From Micropterus salmoides (taxonomy: Eukaryota; Chordata; Actinopteri; Centrarchiformes; Centrarchidae): a stretch of 64,000 bases of DNA. Below are positions 37,901 to 51,600 of the stretch, piece after piece. The position numbers were made by a program, and so were the translations under genes. The notes under the pieces are model-generated. The model was not told the origin of the DNA and ran no database searches. It worked only from the letters and a program-made list of their open reading frames with translations. Each line of letters opens with the position of its first letter. Position 1 is the first letter of the stretch. The stretch is taken from positions 16,135,012 through 16,199,011 of the forward strand of contig NW_024040928.1 of NCBI RefSeq assembly GCF_014851395.1. The letters run 5' to 3'.

Positions 37901-39600
37901 GATCATGGAAGAGGTCAGAGGTCACATGGAGGGGGGAAGACGGAAGATCATAAGGTGGTAAAACAGAAAATCATACAGAAAATAAAACACATGTTTGCGA
38001 TTGTGCATGTATTTTCCTGCCATACACACACTGCTTTACTTTCAGAAGCAAATAACAGTTCCACGACGGCGGCAACACTCAACCACAAGTCGTAAATATG
38101 CTGACAAGGTACTTTTTCGTTTTCCAACATGGTACTGTTGTTCTAAACATATTATTCACATGGAACGGCTTACATTTCCATCTGATTATTAGTTGCATAA
38201 GCCGGGCTTCCAGCAGTGCACATGCCTCTAATTTTACAATTTAACAAGCCTTTTTAGAGCCAACAATCAACTGTATTTGTGTCTTTGCACATGTATGCTT
38301 TCATCAAGATCCATTTGCCTCTGCTGTTAACCTTACTGATTTGTTTGTTGCCCCCTCTCTGCAACAATAATCCCCCAATCAATCACTTTTCAAAACAGGA
38401 AGTCCCCAGTTTGAACCCTCCAGCTTTCTGAGACCGCTCTGTCATCACCACTTGCACATGCACAGACAGAGAGGTGGCACAGCCCAAGATGAAGTCTGGG
38501 TAATCTCCTCTGGGTGCTATTGTCCTGCGACGAGGCGATGATGGGGGTATCCATGTCTGTGCATGTGAACGTGCATGAGTGCCTCTTGTAAGGCTGCGAG
38601 GAATGGAGGCAGCTTGTCTATCATTCCTGCCAACACATAATAAATCACTACACCTGAAACCCATTCACAACAGTGGAAAGTGGACAATAGGCAATGTAAT
38701 AGAGAACAGAACTGGGGGGAATGAGAGGAGAGAGGCTGGCAGTGAAGGATGGATTACAAAAAATACAGGCCATTTTGTCCTCAAGCATAAAAACGAAATT
38801 AAATAGATAAAGTTGATAAAGATTTTCATATTTAACTTTCACACCAGAAATTGAGTTTAGGGCTTTGAAAGAAAGACACTAGACAGAGAGAAGAATGGAA
38901 ATGACAGAGGTGAAGAGAAGGGTGAATGCGGAGCAGTTTCATTAGAGACCAACTACAGACTTAAGGTGAGACAAAGTCTGAATGTTTATGAGAGAGGGAA
39001 TGTGAGAGAAAGCATGTGAGGCATGGAAGACAGAAAGAAACCAGACCGACAGGACGAGGAGAGAGAGAATAGCACAGTTAGGGGATCTTTCTGGGACTCT
39101 TTCGGACAGCAGAGAGACATCATTCGAAATTTGGCATCTGGTTCCCATCATCTTGCGTATTTGTCTGTGCTACATATACAGCCATGGGAGAAGAGATCAT
39201 GTCCGTGGTATGTGCTTCCTCTGCCGCACATGATCTTCCCGTGAACGTGACAATTCCACTGGGGGTCACACAGGGGTGTTCAGGAACAAACACAAAAAAA
39301 AAAAAAGGGAAATATGGGAAATAACTATTCGCACTATAGTCACACTAAGATTTATTTAACCTTTGGCCCTGGCGTACATGCCGTACATTAAGCGGGGCTC
39401 CCAATTCACTTTTCTATACTAATCTATCCAGACTCTTGTGTCCACTAAATGTCTTCTTTAAATGCCTATAAAAAGGCACCAAATGTGTGTGACTGTAGTG
39501 AATTTGTTGCAGCTTGACAACATTTAGAGAGCTGTTTTGCCGACCAACGTGGATTGTTTTAAATGTTACAACAGTGATCTCATGGTAGGCCATGGAGGAG

Positions 39601-39642
<42 letters not shown>

Positions 39643-42600
39643 TTGGGTTACAGGAACCAGTGAAAAGGAACCCCACCCGTGCCCAGTTCCATCCTGCTCT
39701 TTCGTTCATGCTCCTTTGCGGTAATCATTTAGCCATCACCCGCTCTCCACCGCTGGACACAAAGGCAGGAAGGAAGCATGGACGGCCGGGGAACAGAGAA
39801 TGGCTGCCGGACTGAGCAGGTCAGCCGAAGGAAGCAGTCAGGGGTTTTCCTTTAACCACAGCAGGGATGTGACCAAAGCTTAGGGGACCAACTATGAATA
39901 CTATGAATGTCGAGGGTTGATTTCCTTTATACCCACTCATCCACATAGTGATTAAGAATGTATTTATCAGTTTTTATTATTATCAGGATTTATTTCATGA
40001 TTATACGCATTACATTTTTTCTTAGCAAATGTCTGAAATAAACTTCTTTGCTTTCTTGCTAAGAGTTAGATGAGAAGATCAATACCACTGTCGTGTCTGT
40101 AAGGTAAATTTGAAGCTACCGCCAGCAACCACAGCACAAGTATTTCTTGGGCAAAGTGACTCCCTGAAGTCTCTGGTTGATTGGCAACCTCACATTACGA
40201 CTCCAGGAAGTCAAGAAATAGTCCACTGACATCTTGTTGACATGATGAAATAAAACTGACTGTCTTTTTTGTCAAAATTCCTTCTTATGTTGGGATATAT
40301 AGTATTTCTCTTAATTTACTGCAACAGTATACTGGAACATAAGCTGAAACCTGTGTCAACTGCTCACTCACACACACCATCACACTCATCCATCCAAGTT
40401 TTCCAAGGAGCTGACCTCTACTCCCCATGGGCAGGGTCAGAGACCTTTTGTACAAGTTGTCACATAAGAGATCTATTAATCACATGAACTGCATATAGAT
40501 GTGTGTGTACTTCCATTTGTCTCTCTCCATCTTTAGCTGTGAATTTGCAGAAAGGCTAAGTGTGATCCATGATTTTCTGCGCCAGCATGTACGGTTTGAT
40601 GCGATCCAGACGCAGGCTGCGCTGCAGATTGTTTAGACATGCAACAGACTCACATTTCAATCCAAGCATATTTCATGGTTGCACACTGGCTCCGGTCACA
40701 AGTTACAGGGATAAAGTGGAAAACAACGTACTTTCTGTCTGTTTCTGGAGTGGACACCTCACTGCTGAAGCCTAATGATTCCTGAGGACAGAGAAGAAAA
40801 AGAGACATATGTCAGAATTACTTTTTAGATTATGTAAAACTGACACTGTTCTGTGCACATAATTTCTCTGCCTACCTGGATCTCAGTGCGGAGCTGCAGC
40901 GATGTGCTGCTGGTGTCCTGTTTCTCCTGAAAAAAATGACAGGAAAGAGACAAGAAACAAGATCAAATGTCAGTGTCAAAGATCAATCACTTAATAACAC
41001 AAGGGCATATGCACTGTAGTGAGAAGACTAGAAACGTAAAATAATTTACTAATGATTTATTAATCATTAGATTTATTAATGGGGAAAAAAAGGTAATTTA
41101 ACAATGCCCTCATGTGGAAAGTCAGGTTCATGTAGACACACCTGTGTGTCAGTGAAAACAAACACAGGCACGTGTATGGCCAACAACCCACCCATAGATA
41201 ACTCAACAAGTCAAGTCTTGCAGTTGGTACCCAAACCTGCAATTCTTGTTTTCACTGTTGCTGAGTATAATGGAGGATCCTAGTAAAGTCTTGGCTTTTC
41301 CAGTAGAACAAGACATGACAAAAGCACAGAGCCAGTGACGTAGGTGCACACAGGGCAACACCTGCGGATTTGCATCAGATCTGTAGAATCCAGAATGCCA
41401 TTAATAAATGAAATAACAGCACATAAGGGCAAACTGGCCTATATGGAAATGGCATTTCTAGACTTTGGTTATGCATTTAAGGTACAAACTACTCAAAAGG
41501 TTGTAAAAAAAACAGTGGAAAATAGATTAATTTTTAACCACTCTTTACTTTCAAAATGTTGCTTGGCTTCCCCAGCCAACAATTCCTGTCAGGGCTGTTT
41601 TCACAGTTACACAAGGCTAATGCTTGCATGTCTAAAGCAGGTGTCTTCATCATAGCATATCCAGATGTGCCTCAAACCAAAATGTTTCTACAGGCAGACA
41701 CGGGGACTACACAATCACAACAAGTCTGGATCTTAGATTTTAACCTGCAGCACGTGATATTTAAAGCCAGCGAACGGCCTTGAGGGATTGGCCAAGTGTA
41801 TAGTTTGTGTGTTCTTGAGTGCTTTTGAACTCTCATGGAGGGGATTACACAAGTCCCTGACAAGCCCAATGCTAACAGTCTTGTACTGTGGGATATTAGG
41901 CACTGCAGAAACAAATGGGGTCAGCACTTTGCTTGAGGGTTGTGAACAGACCTTCAAAATATGGACCAGGGACTCACCCGCCTGAATCTCTAAACTTGAG
42001 GTTACCATCATGTAACCATTGTTGATTTCTAGAGGTAATTTTCTTGCTCACTGCGCAATGAGAAATTTGTGGCTTTACTGTTTATGTGTCATTAATCCTT
42101 CTGACATGAGCTAGAGGGTAACAAAAGGACAACTAAGCCCCTATTACTTGCTTCTGTTATACTAAAATAGCAAAAGGAGGCAAAAGGGCAGCACATAAAT
42201 TGTGACTTCGTGAAAATAGTAATTCATACATGTGGCAGGCTGGAGAATAGTACGCAGACTATAAAGGGCATGGGAATGAGTTTACAGAGGAGGTTAGTCA
42301 ACCGTATTCTTTAGTGAAGATAATATTAAGGAGAGCTGACCTCGTTGCTTTCATATATTTGAGGAAGTGTCAACACAGTGGTTCCTATTTCTATTTTCTT
42401 TTTGTATATTAAGCAATACAGCATACTTGCAGCAAACTTCTCATGATGCAAATGCTGATATTGCCATTTCTATTTTTGTAGAATCTGCCTATAATATCTA
42501 ATTAAGTAGGGTGTAAAATTAGCTTCAAGGATATGGATGTTAATAACACATACCCTAATATATTGTGTTCTCTGTTCCTCTATAGGACTGTTGCTGAATT

Positions 42601-45600
42601 TGGTTAACACAAAAACTTCCCTGGTATACCACTAAGTGTTATTACTCTCATACGAGAAAACATCTTAGCTATGTCTGTTTTGTCAAGGCTGAAGACTACT
42701 GAATACATGTCAACAAAACAGATAGGGCAGGGTTGAAATTCTAGTCTATTAGCTTGGCAGCGGCCTTGGAGATGACATCAGCCAAGTAGGTTAGATCAGA
42801 AGATTATGATGCTAGGTGACTGGCTTCCTAAAACCATAAAATTGCACGAAGAAAAGAGTAATTGAAACTGGAGTTTCCCAAATATAGAGCAGGATTAGGA
42901 AATGAGTTGTTTCTGAGAAATGCACATCATTCTCTATCTCCACACCCAGACATTAGATTTTAAGATAACAGTCACAGCAAGCTGCTTTTTCTTCCTACAC
43001 TTGGTTTGTCATGGTTCCTAATCAGAGTGACATGTAGTTTAACCTTCCCCCCCCCCCCCCCTTTCTTTGAATGGGCTTTGAGCACGGGATTACAATCCTT
43101 CCACACTCATCTTGTAAGTATGAGTCAGTGGCTGATAGTTAAAGAACTTAAAAGTGACATAACCTCCTTTAAGAGGTCTTTAAGAGCCTGTAGCCTGCAG
43201 GTCATATGAGCAGAAGACCTTTAGTGCTGAGGTGGCTAAAAGCCTCAAAATTAGCCTGAACCCTACACTTATGACAACAGTAATCAACTGAAGGCAGGCG
43301 GTAATGATGTCAGTGAGACAGTCTGTCTGGCTTTATCTTTAACGCTAACTTTAGCACTACAAGTCCTCCTAGCCCATTTGCCAGTTTATTTATTTGTCTG
43401 TTACAGTCATCAAACAGACAGAGGCACAGGTCTGGATGTTTCTTTAGAAAGTAAATCAAGTCAGAAGAGCTCTGAAAACAATTTGTCCATCCTAGGGAAT
43501 ATGTGATTCCCATAAGTCAGAGAGCAGGTACCTGACTAAGGTCACAAAATCTTAATCTACCAGACCTACAGAGGTACAGGTTTTGGTCTCATTACATTGC
43601 CAGGTTGTGCATAAGAAAAATCTGGGAAGGACCTGAATGCCTTTTTCTTACAGAGACAGAGCTTATGTGAGAGAAAGAACACCACATCTATCCCTTAAAA
43701 AAGCACAGCTTTGGCAGTCAGCTCTGTTTGAACTGCACGGTGCATAATAATGTGGGTATACTCCAAAAAACCCACATAAAGAAGGAACAAGGTGTGTGCT
43801 CTCATGCATTCACAAACGCCACTTCACAAAGGTCATGGCAGATTGGTTTTGCTATCAGATCCTCTTTGGTGGCTCCTCCGGACTGCAGTGACAGGAGAGA
43901 TATGCCAGTCTCGCCAATGGATAACTACAGGCACCAAACCAACTGGTTGTAAAACAAACAAAAAAACAACACACAGCCACATCGTCAGCCTGGCAAACAC
44001 ACCACACATGGACACAAAAAATATGCAGCCAGACACAGGCCCTGAGCCAAATACATGCCACCACAGACATAAACCTATATAAACACCCAAACCAAGGAGC
44101 ACCTACACAAACACACACACAGACACATACACTCAGCTCGCCTCCACTTCCTCAGACAGAGCTCCTAAGAGACAGAACCACAAAGCAGCTCTCTGTTCAT
44201 CCTACTCCTCCTCAGCTTTCCTTCACTCCCTGTCTGTGCGTGCCATCTCTGACATGGATGAAGGGGGTGGTGAGAGGGCAAAAAGATCAGGGGAAGATCA
44301 GCGACAAACAAACAAAACCTACATCCTGTTTGCCTTTCACTGCAGATCTGTGAGATGAATTGGTCACAGTGTAGGATGTGGAGAGAAAATCTGCATAAAA
44401 GCTTCCCAAGGTAAACCTGGACTTCTGTCAGACTTGTGCACAGCTTACAGAAAAGCAAAAGTGAACAGTGAAGAAGTCGCCAGCGTAACTGAAACAGTTT
44501 CTGAAAGAGAACAAAAAACTGATGCACTTTTGAGGGGGTTTCTGTATGCGTGTGCAAGACTTCGATCTCACAACACACCCCCAGAGGGGGTATGCTATCC
44601 TTTACATGAACTTACCAGCATCAGCTTGAAATACTGCCCTACTTGCCCTGAAATATGCGTGTCAATGTGCATGCCTTTTTCCCTCCAGATGTCCATAGGG
44701 TAAGCTTTGTGCACAATTCACTCAGTGTGTATGTATGTGCAAGTGTGATGTGAATGCAAGACTCTGATTACTTAGGCGTGACTCAATTGAGTTAAAATAC
44801 GAGAGAGCGAGAGAGAAAGCAGTTAAGGGAGCATATGAGGGAGAGCCTCGACTAATAAAGACTGCTCTGTCTGCAGACAGGGAAGCATCTGAAACGACTG
44901 AACCCCACCACATCTAAAAAGGTCCTGTAAAGTGACTGTAATTCCAAGCACCACATTGCTTTCCTTCATAAACCCGGAAACTACAGCTAGCTGCAGGACT
45001 TTGCTGCAGGACAAGACAAGGACAGGGTATAAATACAGATGAGTGTGAAATAGCAGCAGTTTAGTAGAAACATGACTGCAAAGCCCACCACAGTGGCGTT
45101 ACTGCCAACCTCAGAGGCAAATGTAGGCGGATATGCAGCAAAACTAGAGAGACCAGGTGGCTTAGTGGAGGTACGCCAACTGGCATGGTTGGGAGAATCT
45201 GGGCGGGCGAACAAGAGGTTGCTAGGTAGGACTGCGCATGTGGAGAGACAGGCACCAACTGGACAGCTTGTTGGAAGAATCAAAAAGACGTTACTGGTGG
45301 GACCGGTATGATACCATCGAAGACTGCAGGACTGGCTCATTTAGAAGATCTCATAGGAAGAGAGACACACACACACACACACAACTGCTTAATGGCTAAA
45401 TTAATTTGTGAGAAACAAAAAACCTTTAGCGCACTCAGTAACACCTCTGCAAGTTTGCTTTCCAGAAGGCTTGAGAGAGTGTGCATGTGTGTGTACGTGC
45501 ATACTTGCAGCATAGGCTTGCGTGCTTCTTCAGTGTAGGGCATTCCTAAGCCCTGTGGATCATCACTGTTTTGGTATTTCAAGACAAATACCAAAGTTAT

Positions 45601-48600
45601 TACAAATTCCAATGACAGAGTCACAATCTCAACGCGGACAAATAATTCATACAATAAAATTACAAATATACCACTTGCTTTCCACAAGGGTTATGCCAAT
45701 AATGGAGCTATGCCAACATCATTTGAAAGTAATCTTACGACAACAAAGGCTGCTGTTTGAGCATGTTCAGTTGCCACGTTTCTAAGCAAAAGCCTGGAGG
45801 TAGGAAGGACAAACAAGCAGCAGAATTCATGACAGTTTGTCTTTCTTCTACGCTGTAGTTTTAACCCAGCTGAACTGACCCACTTTGAACATACTTCATG
45901 CAGGCATTAGCACACTAACCGCTGTTCCTCACCTCATGGCAAAACAAAACACAAGTCTGTACTTGAGTCTTGACCTCCAAATGTCAAGCTACTCAGCTAC
46001 AAAACCATTACAGAGCATTCCTGAGGCTATCAAATCAATCTGACAACAGCTGAGGCGTTTGTGTCAAAAGCGTTCAATTATGAAGTTAACAGTGAGACAG
46101 TGAGATTTTGACCAAAGCATTTCAGGATTTAATCATCAAGACCTCCTTATTTGTCTGCAACTTTCAAAATATTAAAATATTACCACATATACTGCTGCAA
46201 TGTCCCATTATGGTTTACAGAGATGTGTTAAAAGGTTCACCAGACAACTACAAATTCCAAAATGATCCCGCTTGATTTATATTTGATGTGCTTCTTCTGT
46301 TCCATCGCTGTGGTTTGGAAAACTTTCTAATATCTAGTTTGATGTTTTCCTCCAGTGGCTATAAAAAATTATCCACCCAACCTTATCCACCCAACCAACC
46401 AGTCTCTGCACGCCTACGGGATCCCTCTTGTAGCTTCTATGTCAATGTTTTTGCATGTTTTCACCTTCAGTAGCAACTACAGTGTTGAAGTAAAGATCTG
46501 ATTAATAGCCTAAATTTTCACATAATTATCTACAATATAGATCAAATTTATTTGAAGACTTAAAATCACTCAGGATGAAACAAAAAAGCCAGCAATATCT
46601 ATACCTCCTAGCCCACCTCTAAAAGAAAAAAGAAAAGTACATTATCTAGAAAAAAAAGCAATCCTACAAACCTCCGTAGAACCAAAAAGGACGATGAAAA
46701 AACTTCTAATCTCTGTAATTAAAGTATGGAAATGAAATGATATGTAAGTAAACACAGTCTTATTTGCATATAAGATAGGACACCCTGTTATTTCCAATGG
46801 ACTGAATCATTCTTGAGGTTTTTGTTATTTGATAAATAGATGTAAGAGACAAGACAGATTATATACTTAATTATACAAATTAAATCGACAGCAATTACAC
46901 AAGCAATTATCCAAAATATAGGCCTGCTAAAAGGATGGATCTTAAATGTATAGGTGAATTACATCTATAATTATCTACCGTTTGTGATTTTGGTATTTAA
47001 GTATTTCCGATATAATAAATGCAAAAGATATATGAAATAACAGTAAGCTCTCTAAATATCACTCACTCTGCAGTTAAATCTTTACTTTCACCCTTTGGCC
47101 TGACCTTTAAGTGACTTGTCTCTTGAAAAAACATTATGTTTAAGTTGCTGGACTCCAAGCTCTATTAAAAGGAGACCTATTATGCTTTTCCATATTTTAT
47201 AACTTATCTAAAATGTTGGATGTTCATGTTAAACATGTCCAAAGCTTCAAATAATGAGATTATGTATTTAAAAGAAATCCCTGTGAGCAAAAACCTCAGA
47301 TTTCCTCCTGTTGTGAACGCTCTGTTGTGAACTGCTTTTTCAACCAACGGCTCCGTTCTACGACATCATTCCATATATGTCATTTGCTTCATCAAGCTAG
47401 GCACAGCAACGCTCGGTCAGTCTGTACCACTCAGTGACAACAAGCTTAGTAACATGCCTCAGGTCTTGGCCAATCAGAAGACAGTGGGCTTTGAGAGGGG
47501 GAGCCTTAAAGAGACATAATCAGCTTGTTTCAGACAGAGGCTGAAATGAAGGCCTACATGAAGAGCCAGTATAAGACAGAAAATAATTTTTTTGAACTTT
47601 GAATCATGCAAAGCTGCCATTCAGGAGTCAGAGAATGGTTCCTATTAATTCCACCAATTTCCTGCATCACCAAATCAGCACGCCAGTGAAAGCCATCCTA
47701 GTACTCACTGAAGCCGTCCATGGTAGCTCTAATCCATAGGTCACATTCCCAAACGGGGATGTTTGTTTAACCCCTTTTGTCCCGCTACTCATAAAACTAA
47801 CATGAAGATGTAGAGGAACAATCCAGCAGAGACCAGTCAGGAAGTGGGTACATCTCAGAGAGCCTCCATCATCAGCTCCTAAATAGGAGAGCTCCACATT
47901 TTACCACAACAGACAGCCAACTGAGAGGCCCCATAAGAACTGGCAGACACATTGTGCAAGTGAAAACAAACACAACTGTTAAGCTCCACACATTTTTGTA
48001 AAAATGTTAGTGTTACAAGAAATGATTTCGCAAAAAAAAAAAGAGCCAAAATGCCCCAAAAGAAACCAAAAGGTTCCTATTAAAAAAATTCCATACTGTT
48101 GCTGAAATAAGAGTCAACTCGAGAATACTTTGGAGAACAGAAACCTAAATAAGAGGGCTTCTTCTTTCTCTTTGGTGACACCATGCTGACCACAGCTAAA
48201 CTGTAGACACTGGGGCTTTCTTGTGGGAATTTTATAAATGCAAATTGGCAAATGTGTCGTTAGTAGAAAAATTAACATACACAGACTTTGATTCAGACAG
48301 TCATCATTTGTTGGCACCATGCTTGACCTTGTCCAGCAGCTCCTTTATCTTGACTTCTGCCTCCTCATGTATTTTGAATGTGAAAACCACAGACGGTCAA
48401 AGCTAAGGTGACCTTTGCCCCATAAGTCGCATACCTCCTGACCATAGTGGATTTGGAGTGGCTGTGTTACCTTGGTCCAAAAACGTTACAGTGGAGAGAC
48501 GTGAGATTTGTCAAAAATAGAAAAGAACTGACCTATAAATTTGGTGTCGAGAGAAAAAGAAAGACAATGACAGGAGAGGAAGTGGTTCTTGTGCAGACAT

Positions 48601-51600
48601 GATTGCATCACTCATCATCCTGTAACCTTTACATGAGGCAGGTCTTTCCCCAAAGGCCAAGTCCCCTAGGAGTGCCCCTTTCTAAATGCATCCCCATTAA
48701 CATGGCTCATTGTGACCTTCTCTAACCATCCCCTATTGGTCCTAAGGGAGGTGCACTTCACAAGATATAATAGTCATTTAACTACTTTCTTTGTGACTGG
48801 GTGTCCATTCCGCCTGTCCTTATCCCAGTCCTCTCGTGTGTTACTTTCAAAATGTATTTCGCTTTTTTGCTCTTGTTTTACAGATCATCCAAAGATCCAT
48901 GTTAGAAGTACTGTATTGAAACAATATTACAATATAAGAGGAGGAATTTTGCCCTAACCTACTCTTACCCTTGGTATCTTGGTATAGAAAAGGCTGATCT
49001 AGACTTGAATATTCCGCAAACCAAGAAAAGGATTGCACTGAAATGCAAGGCAAAGTTCAATCCATATAGCGTGGGTTGATACTGCGCTTTTGAGATCTCT
49101 CAATAAGGTGTTGTCTGACCCATATTCATTCCTTCATGTTTTTCTCTCCTATATTTTGGTGCCAAACTTTGCAGTTGAGTAGCAGGGCAGCTGCAGGCTC
49201 TCACATTTCCCTTCATTCCCCTCATCCTCCTCTGTTCTTCTTCCTCTGTTCACATCCTTATCCTCCTCCTGTGCTTGGCTTCAGGCTCTGGGCCCAGTCA
49301 GCTCTTTTTCTCTCTTCTTACGCATGGGCTGCAAAGTCTGCCTTGATTGCTTCCTCTCCCCCTGTTTTATCCCCTCAGGATGAAACCTTCCGAAACTATA
49401 CAGTGTCCAGAGGTTATCCACATTACCCTGCGAAACTCACCTGATGGAAAACTATAGAGAATGGCCACACAGAGAGAACACGTAACCAATGATCAGATGC
49501 TAAATGCAACTAAGCATCTCCTCAAAGCTGTGAGAACATCATGTCTGCCTAAAGTCATTAAAACAGAAGAGTGCAATAAATCAAATATCCATCTAAGCCA
49601 TACCTGTCAGCCCAACCAAAACCACATGGCTGGGTGCCTTCAAGCAAAAGGGGTCTCCTATTAAGCTGGAAAACCAGTAATGACGGACAAAAATATATGA
49701 GCAGAGACAATTTGGACAGGGGATAAATAAGAAAAGCCGAGGTAACATAATATCAGTAACAGCTAAATCTGTGGGGGGAGAACTGAATCATTATTTTGTC
49801 AGGCAGTACAATTATATGTGTGACACCTAAATGGCTCATTACACTATTTGTTTTTTTTAAGCACATCTATATTGTAGAGTAGCAGCCAGCCTACATCAGA
49901 AAAACAACAACAAAGTGGCTATTTTTCACATCTATTTGTTTTGGAAATTGAGCACAAATGATAAGGGTTCAAACCAATTAAATTCACCATGAATAAGTCA
50001 TAGGCCAATTATGAAGTTAGCATAACACTCAACACTTTTTTGTGGACCTACTGGGTAGTGTGCTGCACAAAGCTAGGCCCTGTAACAGCACCAGCAGCAT
50101 TCCTTCATACATTTGTGTGCAGCTTGGCAACCAAAGGGGTGCCCCACTACCCTACATCCTTGTGAAAAGGACCCCCAAACACCCCCCACATGGACCTCCA
50201 GAACACCACTGCATTCACATCCAGAAAAGGCATACCGCCTTTGGGGAAAGTCTCAACCTTTAGAACACATTCATGTGCGTTCTGTTGCCGTTGATCCTTG
50301 CCAGGTTGTTGGCTAACATTGTGGAAATTACACTCAGTGAAGCTGAGACCATTCTGAAAGGGGGATTTTAGGGTCATTATTAAAGGATTTGCTAAAAAAA
50401 AAAAATCATTTGTCCAAAGTCATTTTAAGGCATGTAAACTGAGTAGAGAGTGAGAAATGTTGTGGCTGACAGCTGTTTTTGCTCAAACAATGTTGCTAAG
50501 CAAGTTTTTTCCCCTTCGTTTATAGGTGTTTAAGTTTGCGTTTACCATGTCAAGCTCTTGGGAGACTCGTCTTTTGCGCAGCTCTTCCATGCGGTCGCTG
50601 ACGTCACTGAAGCAGGTGTTGTAGTACTCCGAGTACTCCTGGGCAAGGTCATCTATGTTGCCCAGAGAACCATCCTGGACAGAGGAAGAGAGGGAATGGT
50701 TTAGCCAGGGAACTATAACAGCCTGACAAAGAAAAGCTGATAATCTAATTCTACAGGGGTAAGGGGTGGGGGTTATCATAAAAACTCCATTTGGAGAATT
50801 TGTTATTGTAACAGCAAAACTAGCAACACAAAAGAAAAACTGTTTCTGTTAAATCTTTTTCTGAACTCCATTTTTCATTAATTTGCATATACAGTAAATA
50901 CAACATCCCACCAGTGCCTCAGGAAAGGAAAAAGCCTGATCAAGCTAGTACACTGTGTAACAAACATGCCCTTCCATCTTCTCCAGTTACCAGCTTTATA
51001 AAACCACTGTCACATACACTTACAATTAGTGGTGTATAAAAGGTACCTACAGGCATGCATTTGGGTAAACCCGGCATGGCTTAAGGGTGGCACAGGGATA
51101 CAAACGTAATCACTCACACACCACCATTTCCAACACTGCCTCACAGGTTTAATGTGTTAACTGAATATTTTGTTTGTTCGACAGAAGATGGGAACAAAAT
51201 TTAAGAATTTGTATATGGGTGGTTCCGCTAGTTTAAAAGCTGGTGCAACTACAGCAAACCAGTAAAACACACATGTACAGAGTAGTGTTGTTTTTTCTGT
51301 TCACCAGTCTACTCACACACTCCATACAAACAGAAAAACCTAAAAATATCAAGTCCCATTCAGTGAGTGTCTTTGGCCAGCCATGATTTGATCCTGGGTT
51401 TTGTCTTTATCGAGGCTCATATCAAGGGTGCCCTTTACCTCATCAGACGTTCACAAAACTCCAAACCAAACTCTTCCGCTTAGCTGTAGTTTAGATCAGC
51501 ACAGTTCCTGTCTTTGTGTGGAAGACATGGTGTTTAGGATTGAGGGAGGAAGCAGTGCTCCAAACAGTAAAGACCTTACATAATGGAATGCTCTTTGGAT

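Larger units (their letters stand above)
40927..50545 (-). other. sash1: sash1 intron 2
   Basis: The longest intron (9.6 kb). It contains a C15 run (43047-43061), an AC run (45365-45383), a 14-bp tandem duplication near 46369-46396 (ttatccacccaacc twice) and MITE copy B (47165-47640). No coding exon seen. Confidence 0.65.

Noticed and set aside
45072..45311. Plus-strand 79-codon frame of protein-like composition
   Set aside because: It sits inside sash1 intron 2, is short, and shows no recognisable motif or flanking splice structure.
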